A stretch of 64,000 bases of DNA. Origin: CALMEC01 sp964434425 (GTDB taxonomy: Bacteria > Actinomycetota > Thermoleophilia > Miltoncostaeales > Miltoncostaeaceae). The notes under the pieces were generated by a model. It made no database searches and was not told the DNA's origin. It was given only the letters and a program-made list of their open reading frames with translations. The stretch covers positions 199,403-263,402 of the forward strand of contig CAYSVH010000003.1 in assembly GCA_964434425.1 (NCBI GenBank), written 5' to 3'. Shown piece by piece: positions 43,758-52,952 of this stretch. The position numbers and the translations under genes were made by a program. Within the stretch, counting starts at the first letter, position 1, and every line of letters starts with the position of its first letter.

Positions 43758-44501
43758 GTGACCCGGCCGAACCGAACCCGGCGCCGACCCGTGATCGCCG
43801 TGACGATGGGCATCGAGGATGTGAGCTGGGGAACCGGATGGCGCGGTCGCGCCGCCATGCTCCCGTTCGACTATGTGCGGTCAATCCGCGCCGCCGGCGG
43901 CCTCCCCGTTCTGGTGCCACCCGACGAGCACCTGCGCGACGATCCCGATGAGATCCTCGACGTGGCGGACGCCGTCCTCTTCACGGGTGGGGCCGACATC
44001 CACCCCACCGCCTACGGCCGAGCGCCCGGCGATCACCTCGAGGCGGTGGACCGTCTCCGTGATCGGGTCGAGCTCGCCATCATGCGACGCGCACTCGAAC
44101 GCGACCTTCCCGTCCTCGGCATCTGCCGAGGTTTTCAGCTGCTCAACATCGCCGCCGGAGGAACGCTGCACCAGCACCTTCCGGAGGCCGTGGGACACGC
44201 GCACCACCGCCGCTCGATCGGTACGTTCGCCGGCAACCACCATCCCGTCACCCTTGCCCCGGGGTCCCGCATCTCGGCCCTCGAGGAAGCGGCGGAGATC
44301 ACGCGGGCGTCACATCATCACCAGGGAGTCGACAGGGTGGCCGCGGGCGTCGCGGTCACCGCGCGGTGCCCGTACGACGAGCTGCCGGAGGCGATCGAGA
44401 TCCCCGATCTGTCGTTCGCCGTCGCCGTCCAGTGGCACCCCGAGGTGGAGAACGACTGCGCCCCGATCCACGGGCTGGTGACCACGGCGGTGCGCGGATG
44501 A
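43758..44501 (+). CDS. Gamma-glutamyl-GABA hydrolase-like class I glutamine amidotransferase (PuuD/peptidase C26)
   Basis: 247 aa. Peptidase C26 family: RRPVIAVTMG start, GGADIHPTAYG, nucleophile Cys in LGICRGFQLLNIAAGG and catalytic His-Glu in AVAVQWHPEVE. Members hydrolyse gamma-glutamyl-GABA or gamma-glutamyl conjugates in polyamine breakdown; no other put genes are present, so substrate is open. GTG at 43758 is preferred; GTG at 43791 and an upstream ATG at 43632 (inside the promoter) are alternatives. Confidence 0.88.
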   Translation: MTRPNRTRRRPVIAVTMGIEDVSWGTGWRGRAAMLPFDYVRSIRAAGGLPVLVPPDEHLRDDPDEILDVADAVLFTGGADIHPTAYGRAPGDHLEAVDRLRDRVELAIMRRALERDLPVLGICRGFQLLNIAAGGTLHQHLPEAVGHAHHRRSIGTFAGNHHPVTLAPGSRISALEEAAEITRASHHHQGVDRVAAGVAVTARCPYDELPEAIEIPDLSFAVAVQWHPEVENDCAPIHGLVTTAVRG

Positions 44502-44625
44502 TGAGGAGAACGAGTGCGACGGTCGGGCGAGTGCTCACCGGGCCGGCAGGGCGTCACACCATGACACGGCCATACCGTCCCGCTCCGATCCACCGATCCG
44601 CCCACACCGACGAAGGCCGAAGACG

Positions 44626-45327
44626 ATGCTGACCTCATCCTCCGAGTCATCCGACCGCTCACCTCGTCGCCACCGCCGTACGGTCCTCGCGTGCGTGATC
44701 GGGTTCATGGGTCTCACCCTCGTGGGCTGCGGCGGATCCGATTCCCTCACGGGAACGTCCACCGGTACGGGTACCGATGAGATGGTCGTCACCGACACCA
44801 TCGGGACCGACGCCACGCCCACCGACACGACGGACACGGATCCCACCGGCACCGGTGACGAGGTCTGGACGAGCACCGTGTCCACCGACACGACGGCGTT
44901 GGCAGGCCCGCCCGGGACCTTTACCGACGCGGCGAGCCGCATCGAGGCCGCCGAGACGGTCACTCTGGACGACGCCAACTTCGTCGGCAACGACGCGGAC
45001 ATCTTCTGCATGGTCGCCGATACACCGGACCTCACCGCGTGCGAGACCTTCGAAAGCCGTCATCCCGCACCGGCCGGCATGTGCACCCATCCGAACATGC
45101 CGAAGGACGTGGGCCGCATCGAGATGGACGGATCGGGCGTCACGCCGGTGTGCAACTCGGACACCATCCGCATGCCCGGGGAGCAGCGGATCGCATCGGG
45201 CACGGCGGTGCGGTCGCCTGACGGGTCGCGCCGGTGCATCGCCCTGCCCGAGGGCGTGGTGTGCATCGACATGAGAGCACGCCGGGGCTTCTTCCTGGGC
45301 AACGTGGAGTACGCGATCCTCTCCTGA
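44626..45327 (+). CDS. Lipoprotein of unknown function
   Basis: 233 aa. Basic start then lipobox LTLVGC (Cys near 35), predicting a lipid-anchored exported protein. A Thr/Asp/Gly-rich tract with TGTG and TDTTD repeats spans about residues 40-90. The C-terminal 130 aa look folded and hold six Cys that may form disulfides (FCMVADTPDLTACE, GMCTHP, VCNSD, RCIAL, VCIDMR). No family recognised. Confidence 0.78.
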   Translation: MLTSSSESSDRSPRRHRRTVLACVIGFMGLTLVGCGGSDSLTGTSTGTGTDEMVVTDTIGTDATPTDTTDTDPTGTGDEVWTSTVSTDTTALAGPPGTFTDAASRIEAAETVTLDDANFVGNDADIFCMVADTPDLTACETFESRHPAPAGMCTHPNMPKDVGRIEMDGSGVTPVCNSDTIRMPGEQRIASGTAVRSPDGSRRCIALPEGVVCIDMRARRGFFLGNVEYAILS

Positions 45328-45536
45328 CCTCTCTGCGGTGCCCGGCGGATCACGGAGGAAGGGCCGCGTGCGTCACGTCCGCGGTCCACGGGAGCGACCC
45401 CGCATCGGCTCGGCGGGATCGGAGAAGCGTGACGGCGGAACACCCGGCGGCGTAGTAGGGGCATCACGCCCCAAGGACCGACCGATGTCGCCCGCTCTCC
45501 ACCGCACGTCGCCGCCGCATCCTCATCCTCGTCGTC

Positions 45537-46043
45537 GTGATCACCGCACTCGTCGCCACACCGGCTTCGCCACGGCCCTGCCGGCGGACCACCCGTCCGG
45601 TGCGACGGCGACGGGCGACGGAGTCGTGCTCACCCGGGGAAGATGGCGACGACGCGCCTGATGCGCGGGCGTGCACGGTGACCACACCACAGCCGGTACC
45701 CCGTCGCGCTTTCGCCCAGCGGTGTCGATGGCGATCGTCGCTCGTCCTCGCAACACTCCCGTTCGCGATGGCGGTGACGTCGCAGGCGCGCACCCTCGCC
45801 CTGGACACGATCCGCCCGGCGCATCCGCGGCGGGTGACGATCCGGCTCCGGGGTCGGCCCGCGACCTTCACCCAGCCCGCCCACCTGCCGGCGCGCTTCG
45901 CGACCACCGCGAGCGAGGCCCGGACGATCCCGGTGGGCGCCGAGGAGGACGCCCCGATGGGCGGTGCGGGCCTCGCCTATCCGGGACTCGCGAGCGTGAG
46001 CCGGGGGAGCCGGGGGAGCCGGGGGAGCCGGACGGTGTGGTAG
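45537..46043 (+). CDS. Doubtful membrane or secreted protein
   Basis: 168 aa from a GTG; the frame extends upstream through RRRRILILVVVITALVATPAS, which looks like a signal peptide but has no start codon before it except this internal GTG. A second hydrophobic patch (SSLVLATLPFAMAV) lies near residue 68, and the last 80 residues have coding-like third-position GC. The first third is Arg-rich and unconvincing. It could be a frameshifted exported protein or chance. The frame ends in a SRG repeat. Confidence 0.35.
   Translation: MITALVATPASPRPCRRTTRPVRRRRATESCSPGEDGDDAPDARACTVTTPQPVPRRAFAQRCRWRSSLVLATLPFAMAVTSQARTLALDTIRPAHPRRVTIRLRGRPATFTQPAHLPARFATTASEARTIPVGAEEDAPMGGAGLAYPGLASVSRGSRGSRGSRTVW
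45998..46033 (+). repeat. Tandem 9-bp repeat
   Basis: GAGCCGGGG repeated three full times plus a partial fourth copy; read in the doubtful gene it encodes Ser-Arg-Gly triplets. Copy number may vary by slippage. Confidence 0.85.
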
Positions 46044-46105
46044 GCGGGTCCGGACCGGGCATGAGACGATGACCCGATGCCGGTTCCCGTCGAGAGGGTG
46101 TCTCA

Positions 46106-47140
46106 ATGCGCGTAGTCGTCGTCGGAGGTGGGATGGCCGGCCTCGTCCTGGCCCAGGGCCTCCGCATCCGCGGGCAAGAACCCGTCGTCCTCGAGCGCAG
46201 CCCGATCGGGACGCTGACGCCGGGCCCCATCATGCTGCCGTTCCAGGCCTACGATCCCCTCACGGACATCGGCCTCATGGATCACGTGCGCCGCGCCGGC
46301 CGGGCCGTGCCGCCGTTCCAGGGTGACGATCCGGTCGCCTACGGCCTGGGGCGCGAGTTCCTCCTGGAGCATCTGCGTACGGACGTCGATATCCGCTTCG
46401 GTTCGACGGTCACGGGCCTCCTGACCGACGGCGACCGCGTCGTCGGATGCCGGATCGCGACCGACGACGGGGAGCAGGAGATCGAGGCCGACCTGGTGGT
46501 GGGAGCCGACGGAACCCTTTCACCCGTGAGGACCATGGCGGGGTTCCCGGCCGAGGTCTACGAGTTCGACACGGCCGTCATATCGTGGCGCAGCGAGGTC
46601 GAGTCGAGTGAGCCGTTCGCCATCCACTTCCTCCCCGACGGCCGCCAGGTGACCATGCTCGGGTGGTCCGGAGGAACCGCGGGGAGCTGGCAGATACCTC
46701 GGCCCCCGGGCGGGTCGGAGGAGGCACTGGCACCGGGGTTCGCCGCCTACCGCCGCAGCTTCGCGCTCATGCTTCCGGCCGCGGCCGAGCCCCTCGCGGC
46801 GGTCACCGTGGATGACTGGTTCTACCGCGCCGGTCAGGGCGTGCGATGCGAGACGTGGTGGCTTCCGGGGGTGGCGCTCATCGGCGAGGCGCTGCACGCG
46901 TTCAACCCCGAGGCGGGCATCGGCTCCGGCCTGGGCATGGGAGACGCCCAGGCGCTCGCCATGGCCGTGGCCGACAACCCGGACGACGCCGACGAGGCGT
47001 GCCGCCGGTGGGAGTACTGGCGACGTCCGGCCCTCGCCCCGTATCTCGCGATGGGAAGCCAGGCGGTCCGGGTGGTGCGCGGCGGTGACCCGCGTCCCGA
47101 GGAGGAGTGGCCGCCGCCCGACCCGTTCCCGACCACGTGA
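46106..47140 (+). CDS. FAD-dependent monooxygenase-like oxidoreductase
   Basis: 344 aa of the aromatic hydroxylase (PHBH-type) flavoprotein family. GxGxxG in VVVGGGMAGLVLAQGL, the DG motif in DLVVGADGTLSPVR near residue 135, and GVALIGEALHAFNPEAGIGSGLGMGDAQALA near 255-285 for the FAD ribityl site (GD usually, here GE). Shorter than the usual 390-400 aa. The following NUDIX gene begins in its stop codon (GTGA). Substrate unknown. Confidence 0.87.
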   Translation: MRVVVVGGGMAGLVLAQGLRIRGQEPVVLERSPIGTLTPGPIMLPFQAYDPLTDIGLMDHVRRAGRAVPPFQGDDPVAYGLGREFLLEHLRTDVDIRFGSTVTGLLTDGDRVVGCRIATDDGEQEIEADLVVGADGTLSPVRTMAGFPAEVYEFDTAVISWRSEVESSEPFAIHFLPDGRQVTMLGWSGGTAGSWQIPRPPGGSEEALAPGFAAYRRSFALMLPAAAEPLAAVTVDDWFYRAGQGVRCETWWLPGVALIGEALHAFNPEAGIGSGLGMGDAQALAMAVADNPDDADEACRRWEYWRRPALAPYLAMGSQAVRVVRGGDPRPEEEWPPPDPFPTT

Positions 47141-47673
47141 CAGCGCCATCATCCCGCCGCCTCACGCCGGTGATGACGACCCTGGCCTACATCGTCCGCG
47201 ATGGGTCCGTGTTGCTGTGTCATCGCGTCGCGCGCCACTCCGACATCCAGCACGGGAAGTACAACGGGGTCGGCGGCCACATCGAGCGCGACGAGGATCC
47301 CGTCACGTGCATCCGACGCGAGATCGCCGAGGAGACGGGCCTGCGGGTCGCCGAGCCGACGCTGAGGGGCACGATCAGCTGGCCAGGATTCGGGCCGAAC
47401 GGCGAGGACCACTTCGCGTTCGTGTTCCGCGTGGATGATGTGGCGGGCGAGCCCCTCGCCGAGAACAACGAGGGGACTCTGGCATGGCACCCCATCGATC
47501 GCCTTCATGAGCTCCCCATGTGGGAGGGTGACCGGCTCTTCCTTCCCTTCGTGTTCGACGCCCACCCGGATCTGTTCCATCTCGTCATCCCGTATGACGA
47601 CGGACGGCCCACCGGGTGTACGGTTGTACGCGGGACGTCGACATCCTCGGCCCCTCTTGCGAACCGTGAATGA
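47137..47673 (+). CDS. NUDIX hydrolase (MutT-like, 8-oxo-dGTP type)
   Basis: 178 aa. NUDIX box GGHIERDEDPVTCIRREIAEETGL (residues about 45-68) with REx2EE intact; downstream FAFVFRVDDVAGEPL and GTLAWHPIDRLHELPMWEGDRLFLPFVF are as in the 8-oxo-dGTP diphosphatase/YjhB group. It cleaves nucleoside diphosphate derivatives and probably cleans the nucleotide pool. GTG start overlaps the monooxygenase stop by 4 bp. Confidence 0.9.
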   Translation: MTAPSSRRLTPVMTTLAYIVRDGSVLLCHRVARHSDIQHGKYNGVGGHIERDEDPVTCIRREIAEETGLRVAEPTLRGTISWPGFGPNGEDHFAFVFRVDDVAGEPLAENNEGTLAWHPIDRLHELPMWEGDRLFLPFVFDAHPDLFHLVIPYDDGRPTGCTVVRGTSTSSAPLANRE

Positions 47674-47679
47674 AGGCCA

Positions 47680-48192
47680 ATGAGCTACGACATCGTCTTC
47701 CTGCCCGAGTCCGCCCGCGACGACTGGGCCGGAGCCATGGACAATCTCGAGATGCACGCGATGATGGATGCGGCGCCGTCCGACGAGGACGTGGCCTCGT
47801 GGGACCGGCTGGGTGATGCCCTGACCGCCGACGGGGTGGCCTTCGACCGGATCGATGCGGATGAGGAGCGCACCTACACGCTCGTGCACCCGACCATCGA
47901 GATCTCGCTGCGCCCCGGTGACGTGCGCATCGCGGTCCCCTACCAGGCGGATCTCATCGACGAACTCGACGAGGCGCTGCCGCGCATCGTCCACCTGACG
48001 GAGGACGCCACCGGTCGCGTGGCATACGACCCGCAGTCGGACCGCGCGTTCTTCTCACCGGAGAACCACCCGAGGGATGTCATCCAGTCGGTCTGCGAGT
48101 TGCTCGCCGAGCGGGAGACGGCGGGCGACACCCGTGCCGAACGGCGCGGGGTGCTGCGGCGCTTCTTCGGCCGCCACCACCACCACGACTGA
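47680..48192 (+). CDS. Protein of unknown function with His-rich end
   Basis: 170 aa, acidic, soluble. MSYDIVFLPE start, a middle with YTLVHPTIEISLRPGDVRIAVPYQ, and a basic C-terminus ending RRFFGRHHHHD (four natural His). Resembles other actinobacterial proteins opening with MSYDxxF, of unknown role. It starts 6 bp after the NUDIX stop, so cotranscription is likely. The His cluster may bind metal. Confidence 0.72.
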   Translation: MSYDIVFLPESARDDWAGAMDNLEMHAMMDAAPSDEDVASWDRLGDALTADGVAFDRIDADEERTYTLVHPTIEISLRPGDVRIAVPYQADLIDELDEALPRIVHLTEDATGRVAYDPQSDRAFFSPENHPRDVIQSVCELLAERETAGDTRAERRGVLRRFFGRHHHHD

Positions 48193-48380
48193 CGACCCGG
48201 CCGGACGGCTCACGCGGGGTCAGCCGGTCGGGATGGAGCACCGTCCGATGTGCTCACCCGACGACCTCTCGCGCACGTCGGGTGTCCGGCACCAGACGTG
48301 CGCGGACCCTGATGGCCCGTTCGTGAACAGTCGCCTTCCTCGCCTCCCGGCGTGGGTGCGCGTCCCGCGGAGCCGACCGC

Positions 48381-49046
48381 CTAGACCGGTTTGCCGCCGC
48401 CCAGTTCCGGGTGGAATCGCTGCAGGCTCTCGTCAAGGTCGTCCAGCTCGCGCGTCCGTTTGATCGCGGGACGCGCACCCACCCGCTCGAAGTGCGCGTT
48501 GAGGGCGACCCCGCCGAGCGGCGGCGACCCGTACGATTCCCAGCCCTTCAGCATGTAGAGGTAGATGTCCGCGACGCTGAAGTCGTCGCCCAGGCACCAT
48601 TGCCGGTCGGTGAGCTGTGCCTCGAGGTACGCACCCTCGGCCTCATACGCCGCCAGTCCCTTCGCGGTGATCCCCTCGTACCCGATGTCCTCGGTCGTGA
48701 GCATTCCGGGGTACTGCACCGGGTAGTGGATCGTGTGGAGGGTGTTCGCCAGGTACACGACCCAGCGGAGCAGGTCTCCCCGGCCCGGGTGACCCGGGGC
48801 GGGGCCCAGACCGGCGTCGGGAAAGCGCTCCACGAGATACAGGAGGATCGCGCCGGTCTCGTAGACGGCCGTCTCGCCGTCACCTACGGCGGGTACGCGC
48901 ATGCGGGGGGTGATGCCGGCGAACACGGAGTCGTCGTGGCGTCGCCGCGGGTGGACGTCGTGCACCGAGTACGGGATACCGCCCTCCTCCAGGGCCGCGC
49001 GGGCGGCGAAGCTGGATGAGCCGGTGATTTGGAAGAGCTCGATCAT
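48381..49046 (-). CDS. Glutathione S-transferase family protein
   Basis: 221 aa. Thioredoxin-like N-terminal domain (IELFQITGSSSFAARAALEEGGIPY, with a Ser as likely catalytic residue, and VPAVGDGETAVYETGAILLYL for the glutathione site). The helical C-terminal domain contains CLGDDFSVADIYLYMLKGW. Substrate unknown; thiol may be another low-molecular-weight thiol in actinobacteria. -10-like TAGGTT ends 6 nt before the ATG. Confidence 0.9.
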   Translation of the reverse strand: MIELFQITGSSSFAARAALEEGGIPYSVHDVHPRRRHDDSVFAGITPRMRVPAVGDGETAVYETGAILLYLVERFPDAGLGPAPGHPGRGDLLRWVVYLANTLHTIHYPVQYPGMLTTEDIGYEGITAKGLAAYEAEGAYLEAQLTDRQWCLGDDFSVADIYLYMLKGWESYGSPPLGGVALNAHFERVGARPAIKRTRELDDLDESLQRFHPELGGGKPV

Positions 49047-49128
49047 CGCGACAACCTACCGGGGATGCGCACTCCCAGCGGCCCTGGCAGGGCACGCCCC
49101 CATGGCCACCCTGCCAGAATGCGTATCC

Positions 49129-49785
49129 GTGACCTCACCCGCATCATCCGACCGCACGTCGATCCCGGGAATGGCCGAGGCCATCGGCGGATGGCGTGGG
49201 GCGATCGAATCCGCCCTCCCCACGATCGTCTTCGTGGCGGTCGCCGCGTTCAACCGGGATGCCATCCGTACCGCGGCGATCATCGCCGTCAGCACCGCGG
49301 TCGTCATGGCCGTCGTCCGTGTGTCGCGCGGGCAGACGCTGCGCTATGTGGCAGCCGGCGTCTTCGGTGTCGCACTGGCCGCCTTCATCGCGGCCCGGAC
49401 CGGACGGGCCGAGAACTTCTTCCTTCCGGGTCTCATCCTCAACGTCGTCTCCGGAGCGGTCTTCGTCACGTCGAATCTGGTGCGGCGGCCGTTGGCCGGT
49501 TACTTCGCCGCGGGCCTCACCGGACAGAACCCCTTCGGCGGCTGGCATCGCGACCCCGCGTGTCGCGTACCGGCGATGCGTGCGACGTGGGTGCTGGCGG
49601 CGCTCTTCCTGTCACGGCTCGCCGTCCAGGTACCGCTCTATCTGAACGACGCACTGGTCGCACTCGGCACCGCCAAACTCGCCATGGGCGTGCCGCTCAC
49701 CGCCGTCGCCCTGTGGCTGTCATGGCTCCTGATGCGCGAGTCCCCGCTGCTCTCGAGTTCACGCGCCACGGCCTCGGATTCGTGA
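49129..49785 (+). CDS. DUF3159 family membrane protein
   Basis: 218 aa with about six helices. The family pattern is clear: MAEAIGGWRGAIESALPTIVFVAVAAFN, TAVVMAVVRVSRGQTLRYVAAGVFGVALAAFIAARTGRAENFFLPGLILN and LTGQNPFGGWHRDPA. Actinobacterial, function unknown. Start taken as GTG at 49129; ATG at 49102 adds nine residues and is possible. Divergent from the GST gene. Confidence 0.87.
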   Translation: MTSPASSDRTSIPGMAEAIGGWRGAIESALPTIVFVAVAAFNRDAIRTAAIIAVSTAVVMAVVRVSRGQTLRYVAAGVFGVALAAFIAARTGRAENFFLPGLILNVVSGAVFVTSNLVRRPLAGYFAAGLTGQNPFGGWHRDPACRVPAMRATWVLAALFLSRLAVQVPLYLNDALVALGTAKLAMGVPLTAVALWLSWLLMRESPLLSSSRATASDS

Positions 49786-49958
49786 TCGACCGGCAGGGCC
49801 TCGGGCACCGGAGTCGGTCCGCGCGCCGGACTGTGAGGAATCTCGCCGCAACGGGCCACAAATCGACCCTCTAGGTCGGGCGCCAACGTGCCGATGATAG
49901 GCAGGCCGGTGCCCCTCTCCGACCTCCCGGGGCCCGCCGTGCAGTGGAAGGACCGTAT

Positions 49959-51557
49959 GTGAGCCCCGCCGTTTCAATCGCCATCGCCCTTGCCGTCGCC
50001 ATCGTCGTCTTCCTGCTTGTGAAGCGTCGCCGCGGCGAGATCGAATCCGTCCCGTTGGACGATGTGGCACCGGCGACCGACGCCGCCATCGACGAGACGT
50101 CCGGAATCGTCACCATGCCCGCGTTCTCCGAGGTGAGCGAGGAGCCGGACAGGATCCCCGTCGTCTCCGTGCGCGACGCCGCGGATGCCGGCCCGAGCAC
50201 CCTTCCGGGCACGTCGCCCGGATGGACGACCGATGCCACGGAACTCCCCGCGGACATCGGGACGCCCCCGCTCCCGGGTGCGTCGACGGCCGCCGACCCC
50301 CTCGACCTTCCCGGCCTGTCGTCCCCGGCCGGAGCCCTTGGACCGATGGCATCCCTCGAGGATCCGGGCTCCCGGCCCGGAGCCGGCCCCCTGTCCGGGG
50401 CCACCCTCATTCCGCCGCTCTCCCCGGAGGGGCAGGCGCTCCTCGGCCGATCGGCCGAGGTGGACGAGGGCCTTCCGGCACTCCCCGATCTGCCGCCGCT
50501 TCCGGATCTCTCCACCGGGCCCGCGATGGACGTGGCGACCGGGGACGCATCCCCGACAGCCGACGACCTGCCGCCGCTCCCCGATCTGCCGCCACTTACC
50601 GAGCCGCAGGCCGAGCCGGCATCCGTCACCGGCTTCCCGGCGGGACCCGAGTTCGGTGAGACGGAACTTCCTCCGCTTCCGGGCCTTCCGGCGGCCGACG
50701 GACTCCCCGCCGTACCACCGCAGTTCCCCGACGCACCGGCGGCCGCACCCCAGGCCCCGCACCGGCAGGGCCAGGGTCGCCCCGTGGCCACACCGGCCGG
50801 TCGGCCGCCGCAGCGTCCGGGGACTCCGTCTCCCCGCCCGACGCAGCGCCCGCCGGCGCCTTCCGGTGGCCCCCGCCCCGGCCGTTCTGCGGCTCCCGGC
50901 CGTCCTGCAACTCCCGGCGGCCCCGGCCAGCGTCCGCCGGCACCCCGTCCCGGCACGCCGCAGGCCCGCGGGCCCCGTCCGGGACCCCCTCCTCCCGGCC
51001 ACCCGCAGCGCCCCCCGGCCGGGCGCCCCCCGTCACCCTCCGGTGCCCCCCGCCCCGGCATGCCGGGACAGCCGCCGCGCCCTCCCGCCCCGACGGGCGG
51101 ACCGCGTCCGGGCGCACCCGTTCCGGCGCGTCCCGCCGGCCCGCCGCGCCAGGCCCCGCCTGCGGGAGGACGACCCGCACCACCGGCGAGGCCCGCCACG
51201 CCGGCACCCGCGTCATCCGGCGAGCCCGTCAAGGACGTCATGGCCGAGGTCTCGGCGACGCTCGGACTCCTGGACCGCATCGATCAGACCGGGATCATCG
51301 GCGACATCCGTTTCCCGACGGCCGTCTGGCACCGCCACCGCGCGAGCATGCCGATGCTCCTGCCGCCGGATCAGGTGATGTCGGTGACGATGTTCTACCA
51401 GACGCTCGCGAGCATCAATCAGATCCTCGACCGGAATCACAGCGGCCTCGCCGCCGACCAACCGCTCTCGGACGGCGTGCGCGCGCAGCTGCAGTTCATC
51501 CGTCAGATCGGCGAGCAGATGGCGCTCGGCGCCCTCACCGGGGGCGGGCCGAAGTAG
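49959..51557 (+). CDS. Membrane-anchored Pro-rich protein
   Basis: 532 aa. A single N-terminal helix (AVSIAIALAVAIVVFLLVK) is followed by a cytoplasm- or surface-facing linker. Residues about 140-240 contain repeats of LPPLPDL-type sequence. Residues about 260-425 are almost wholly Pro, Arg, Gly and Ala. The C-terminal 100 aa (VKDVMAEVSATLGLLDRIDQTGI onward) look folded and helical. GTG start 6 nt after AAGGA. Family unknown; the layout suggests a scaffold. Antisense open frames here are shadows. Confidence 0.78.
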   Translation: MSPAVSIAIALAVAIVVFLLVKRRRGEIESVPLDDVAPATDAAIDETSGIVTMPAFSEVSEEPDRIPVVSVRDAADAGPSTLPGTSPGWTTDATELPADIGTPPLPGASTAADPLDLPGLSSPAGALGPMASLEDPGSRPGAGPLSGATLIPPLSPEGQALLGRSAEVDEGLPALPDLPPLPDLSTGPAMDVATGDASPTADDLPPLPDLPPLTEPQAEPASVTGFPAGPEFGETELPPLPGLPAADGLPAVPPQFPDAPAAAPQAPHRQGQGRPVATPAGRPPQRPGTPSPRPTQRPPAPSGGPRPGRSAAPGRPATPGGPGQRPPAPRPGTPQARGPRPGPPPPGHPQRPPAGRPPSPSGAPRPGMPGQPPRPPAPTGGPRPGAPVPARPAGPPRQAPPAGGRPAPPARPATPAPASSGEPVKDVMAEVSATLGLLDRIDQTGIIGDIRFPTAVWHRHRASMPMLLPPDQVMSVTMFYQTLASINQILDRNHSGLAADQPLSDGVRAQLQFIRQIGEQMALGALTGGGPK

Positions 51558-51597
51558 TCGTCGTGGTGGCGCCGGCCCATGGCGCCACCCCCCGTCA

Positions 51598-51611
51598 CGA
51601 ACACGCGTTCG
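51598..51611. promoter_or_regulatory. LexA (SOS) box
   Basis: CGAACACGCGTTCG, a perfect match to the actinobacterial SOS consensus CGAAC-N4-GTTCG, directly before the -10-like TACGAT (51613-51618) of dinB. LexA binding here would cover the promoter. Confidence 0.9.
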
Positions 51612-51625
51612 CTACGATGGAGGGC

Positions 51626-52891
51626 ATGTCCCAGCGGGAGCCGGCCATCCTGCACGCCGACATCGACGCCTTCTACGCGGCCGTGGAGCAGCTGCTGGAC
51701 CCGTCGCTGCGCGGCCGCGCGATGGCGGTCGGTGAGAGCGTCATCCTCGCCGCCTCCTACGAGGCCAAGCGGTTCGGCGTCGCGAGCGGCATGGCCACCG
51801 TCCACGCGAGGGAGCGCTGCCCGCATCTGATCCTGGTGCCGGGACGATTCGGCGAGTACCGGACGCTCAGCCGCCGGGTGATGGACATCCTCGGCCACTA
51901 CACCCCGGCGATCCATCAGATATCGATCGACGAGGCCTTCCTCGATGTGCGTGGCTCGGAGCGTCTGTTCGGATCCCCCGTGAGCATCGCCCGCGAGATC
52001 CGGCGCCGTGTCCACGCGGAGACCGGTCTCACCATCTCGATCGGGATGGCCTCCACCAAGCACCTCGCCAAGATCGCCTCGCAGGTGGCGAAGCCGGACG
52101 GCCTCGTCATGGTCCCTGAGGGCGAGGAGCACGCGTTTCTCGATCCCCTCCCCGTGCGTCTCATCTGGGGTGTGGGACCGGCGACCGAGAAGCGCCTCAC
52201 TGCGGCCGGGATCCACACCATCGGCGACCTCGCCCGCGACTCGCCCGACCGTCTCGCCGCACTCCTCGGCACCGAGAACGGCAGACGGATTCACGCACTG
52301 GCGCTCAATGAGGATCGCCGTCGCGTCGCCACCCCGCACAGGCAGCGGTCTCTGGGTGCACAGTCCGCGTTCACCCGGGCCCACCCGACACCGGACCTCC
52401 TGACCGAGACGCTGGGCCACATCGCCGACCGGATCTCGTCACGCCTCCGCGCCGAGCGCCTCGCGGGCCGCACGGTGACCGTCCGGGTTCGGTTCCTGCA
52501 CATGCGCAGCGTCACCCGGTCACTCACCCTCGCCGAGCCGGTCTGCACCACGCTCACGCTCACCGAGATCGCCCACGTGCTCGTACGGCAGGCGCTCGAC
52601 GACAACCCGGACGAACGCCTCGTCACCCTGCTCGGTGTCTCGGTGTCGAAACTCGATTCGGAGGCCCCCGTCCAGACCGAGCTGCCCGTCGCCCCCCATA
52701 CGACCGATCCCAACCGTCCCGGCTCCGCCCGCTCGATGGCCCGCCGGGAGGTCGACCGCTCGATGGACGCCGTACGCGAACGCTTCGGCCGATCCGCCGT
52801 GGGGTACGCCACGGTCCGCCTCTCCGACCGCGCCCGGGTCCCGGACGCGTTCCGGGAGCTGGCCGAGGGGGATCACACCGCCGAGAGGTGA
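51626..52891 (+). CDS. dinB: DNA polymerase IV (Y family)
   Basis: 421 aa. Y-family catalytic motifs: ADIDAFYAAVEQ (metal A Asp), YEAKRFGVASGM, and SIDEAFLDV (metal B Asp-Glu); HhH segment VGPATEKRLTAAGI and a little-finger domain with RTVTVRVRFL. It bypasses lesions at the cost of fidelity. ATG at 51626 lies 7 nt after TACGAT, so the mRNA is leaderless under a LexA box; ATG 51617 is an alternative. No clear clamp-binding QLxLF at the end. Confidence 0.94.
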   Translation: MSQREPAILHADIDAFYAAVEQLLDPSLRGRAMAVGESVILAASYEAKRFGVASGMATVHARERCPHLILVPGRFGEYRTLSRRVMDILGHYTPAIHQISIDEAFLDVRGSERLFGSPVSIAREIRRRVHAETGLTISIGMASTKHLAKIASQVAKPDGLVMVPEGEEHAFLDPLPVRLIWGVGPATEKRLTAAGIHTIGDLARDSPDRLAALLGTENGRRIHALALNEDRRRVATPHRQRSLGAQSAFTRAHPTPDLLTETLGHIADRISSRLRAERLAGRTVTVRVRFLHMRSVTRSLTLAEPVCTTLTLTEIAHVLVRQALDDNPDERLVTLLGVSVSKLDSEAPVQTELPVAPHTTDPNRPGSARSMARREVDRSMDAVRERFGRSAVGYATVRLSDRARVPDAFRELAEGDHTAER

Positions 52892-52952
52892 ACCTGGGGA
52901 CCCACCGCCGGTCATGGGCCGTTCGACGGCTCCCTCTGACACGCGTCGGGCG

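Noticed and set aside
45998..46033. CRISPR-like tandem repeat
   Set aside because: Only 9-bp units without spacers; simple repeat slippage explains it. No array is seen anywhere.
49871..51280. Minus-strand Gly/Ala-rich frame opposite the Pro-rich gene
   Set aside because: Complement of Pro/Arg-rich codons gives Gly/Ala-rich text; no start signals and the plus strand has a membrane helix and ribosome binding site.
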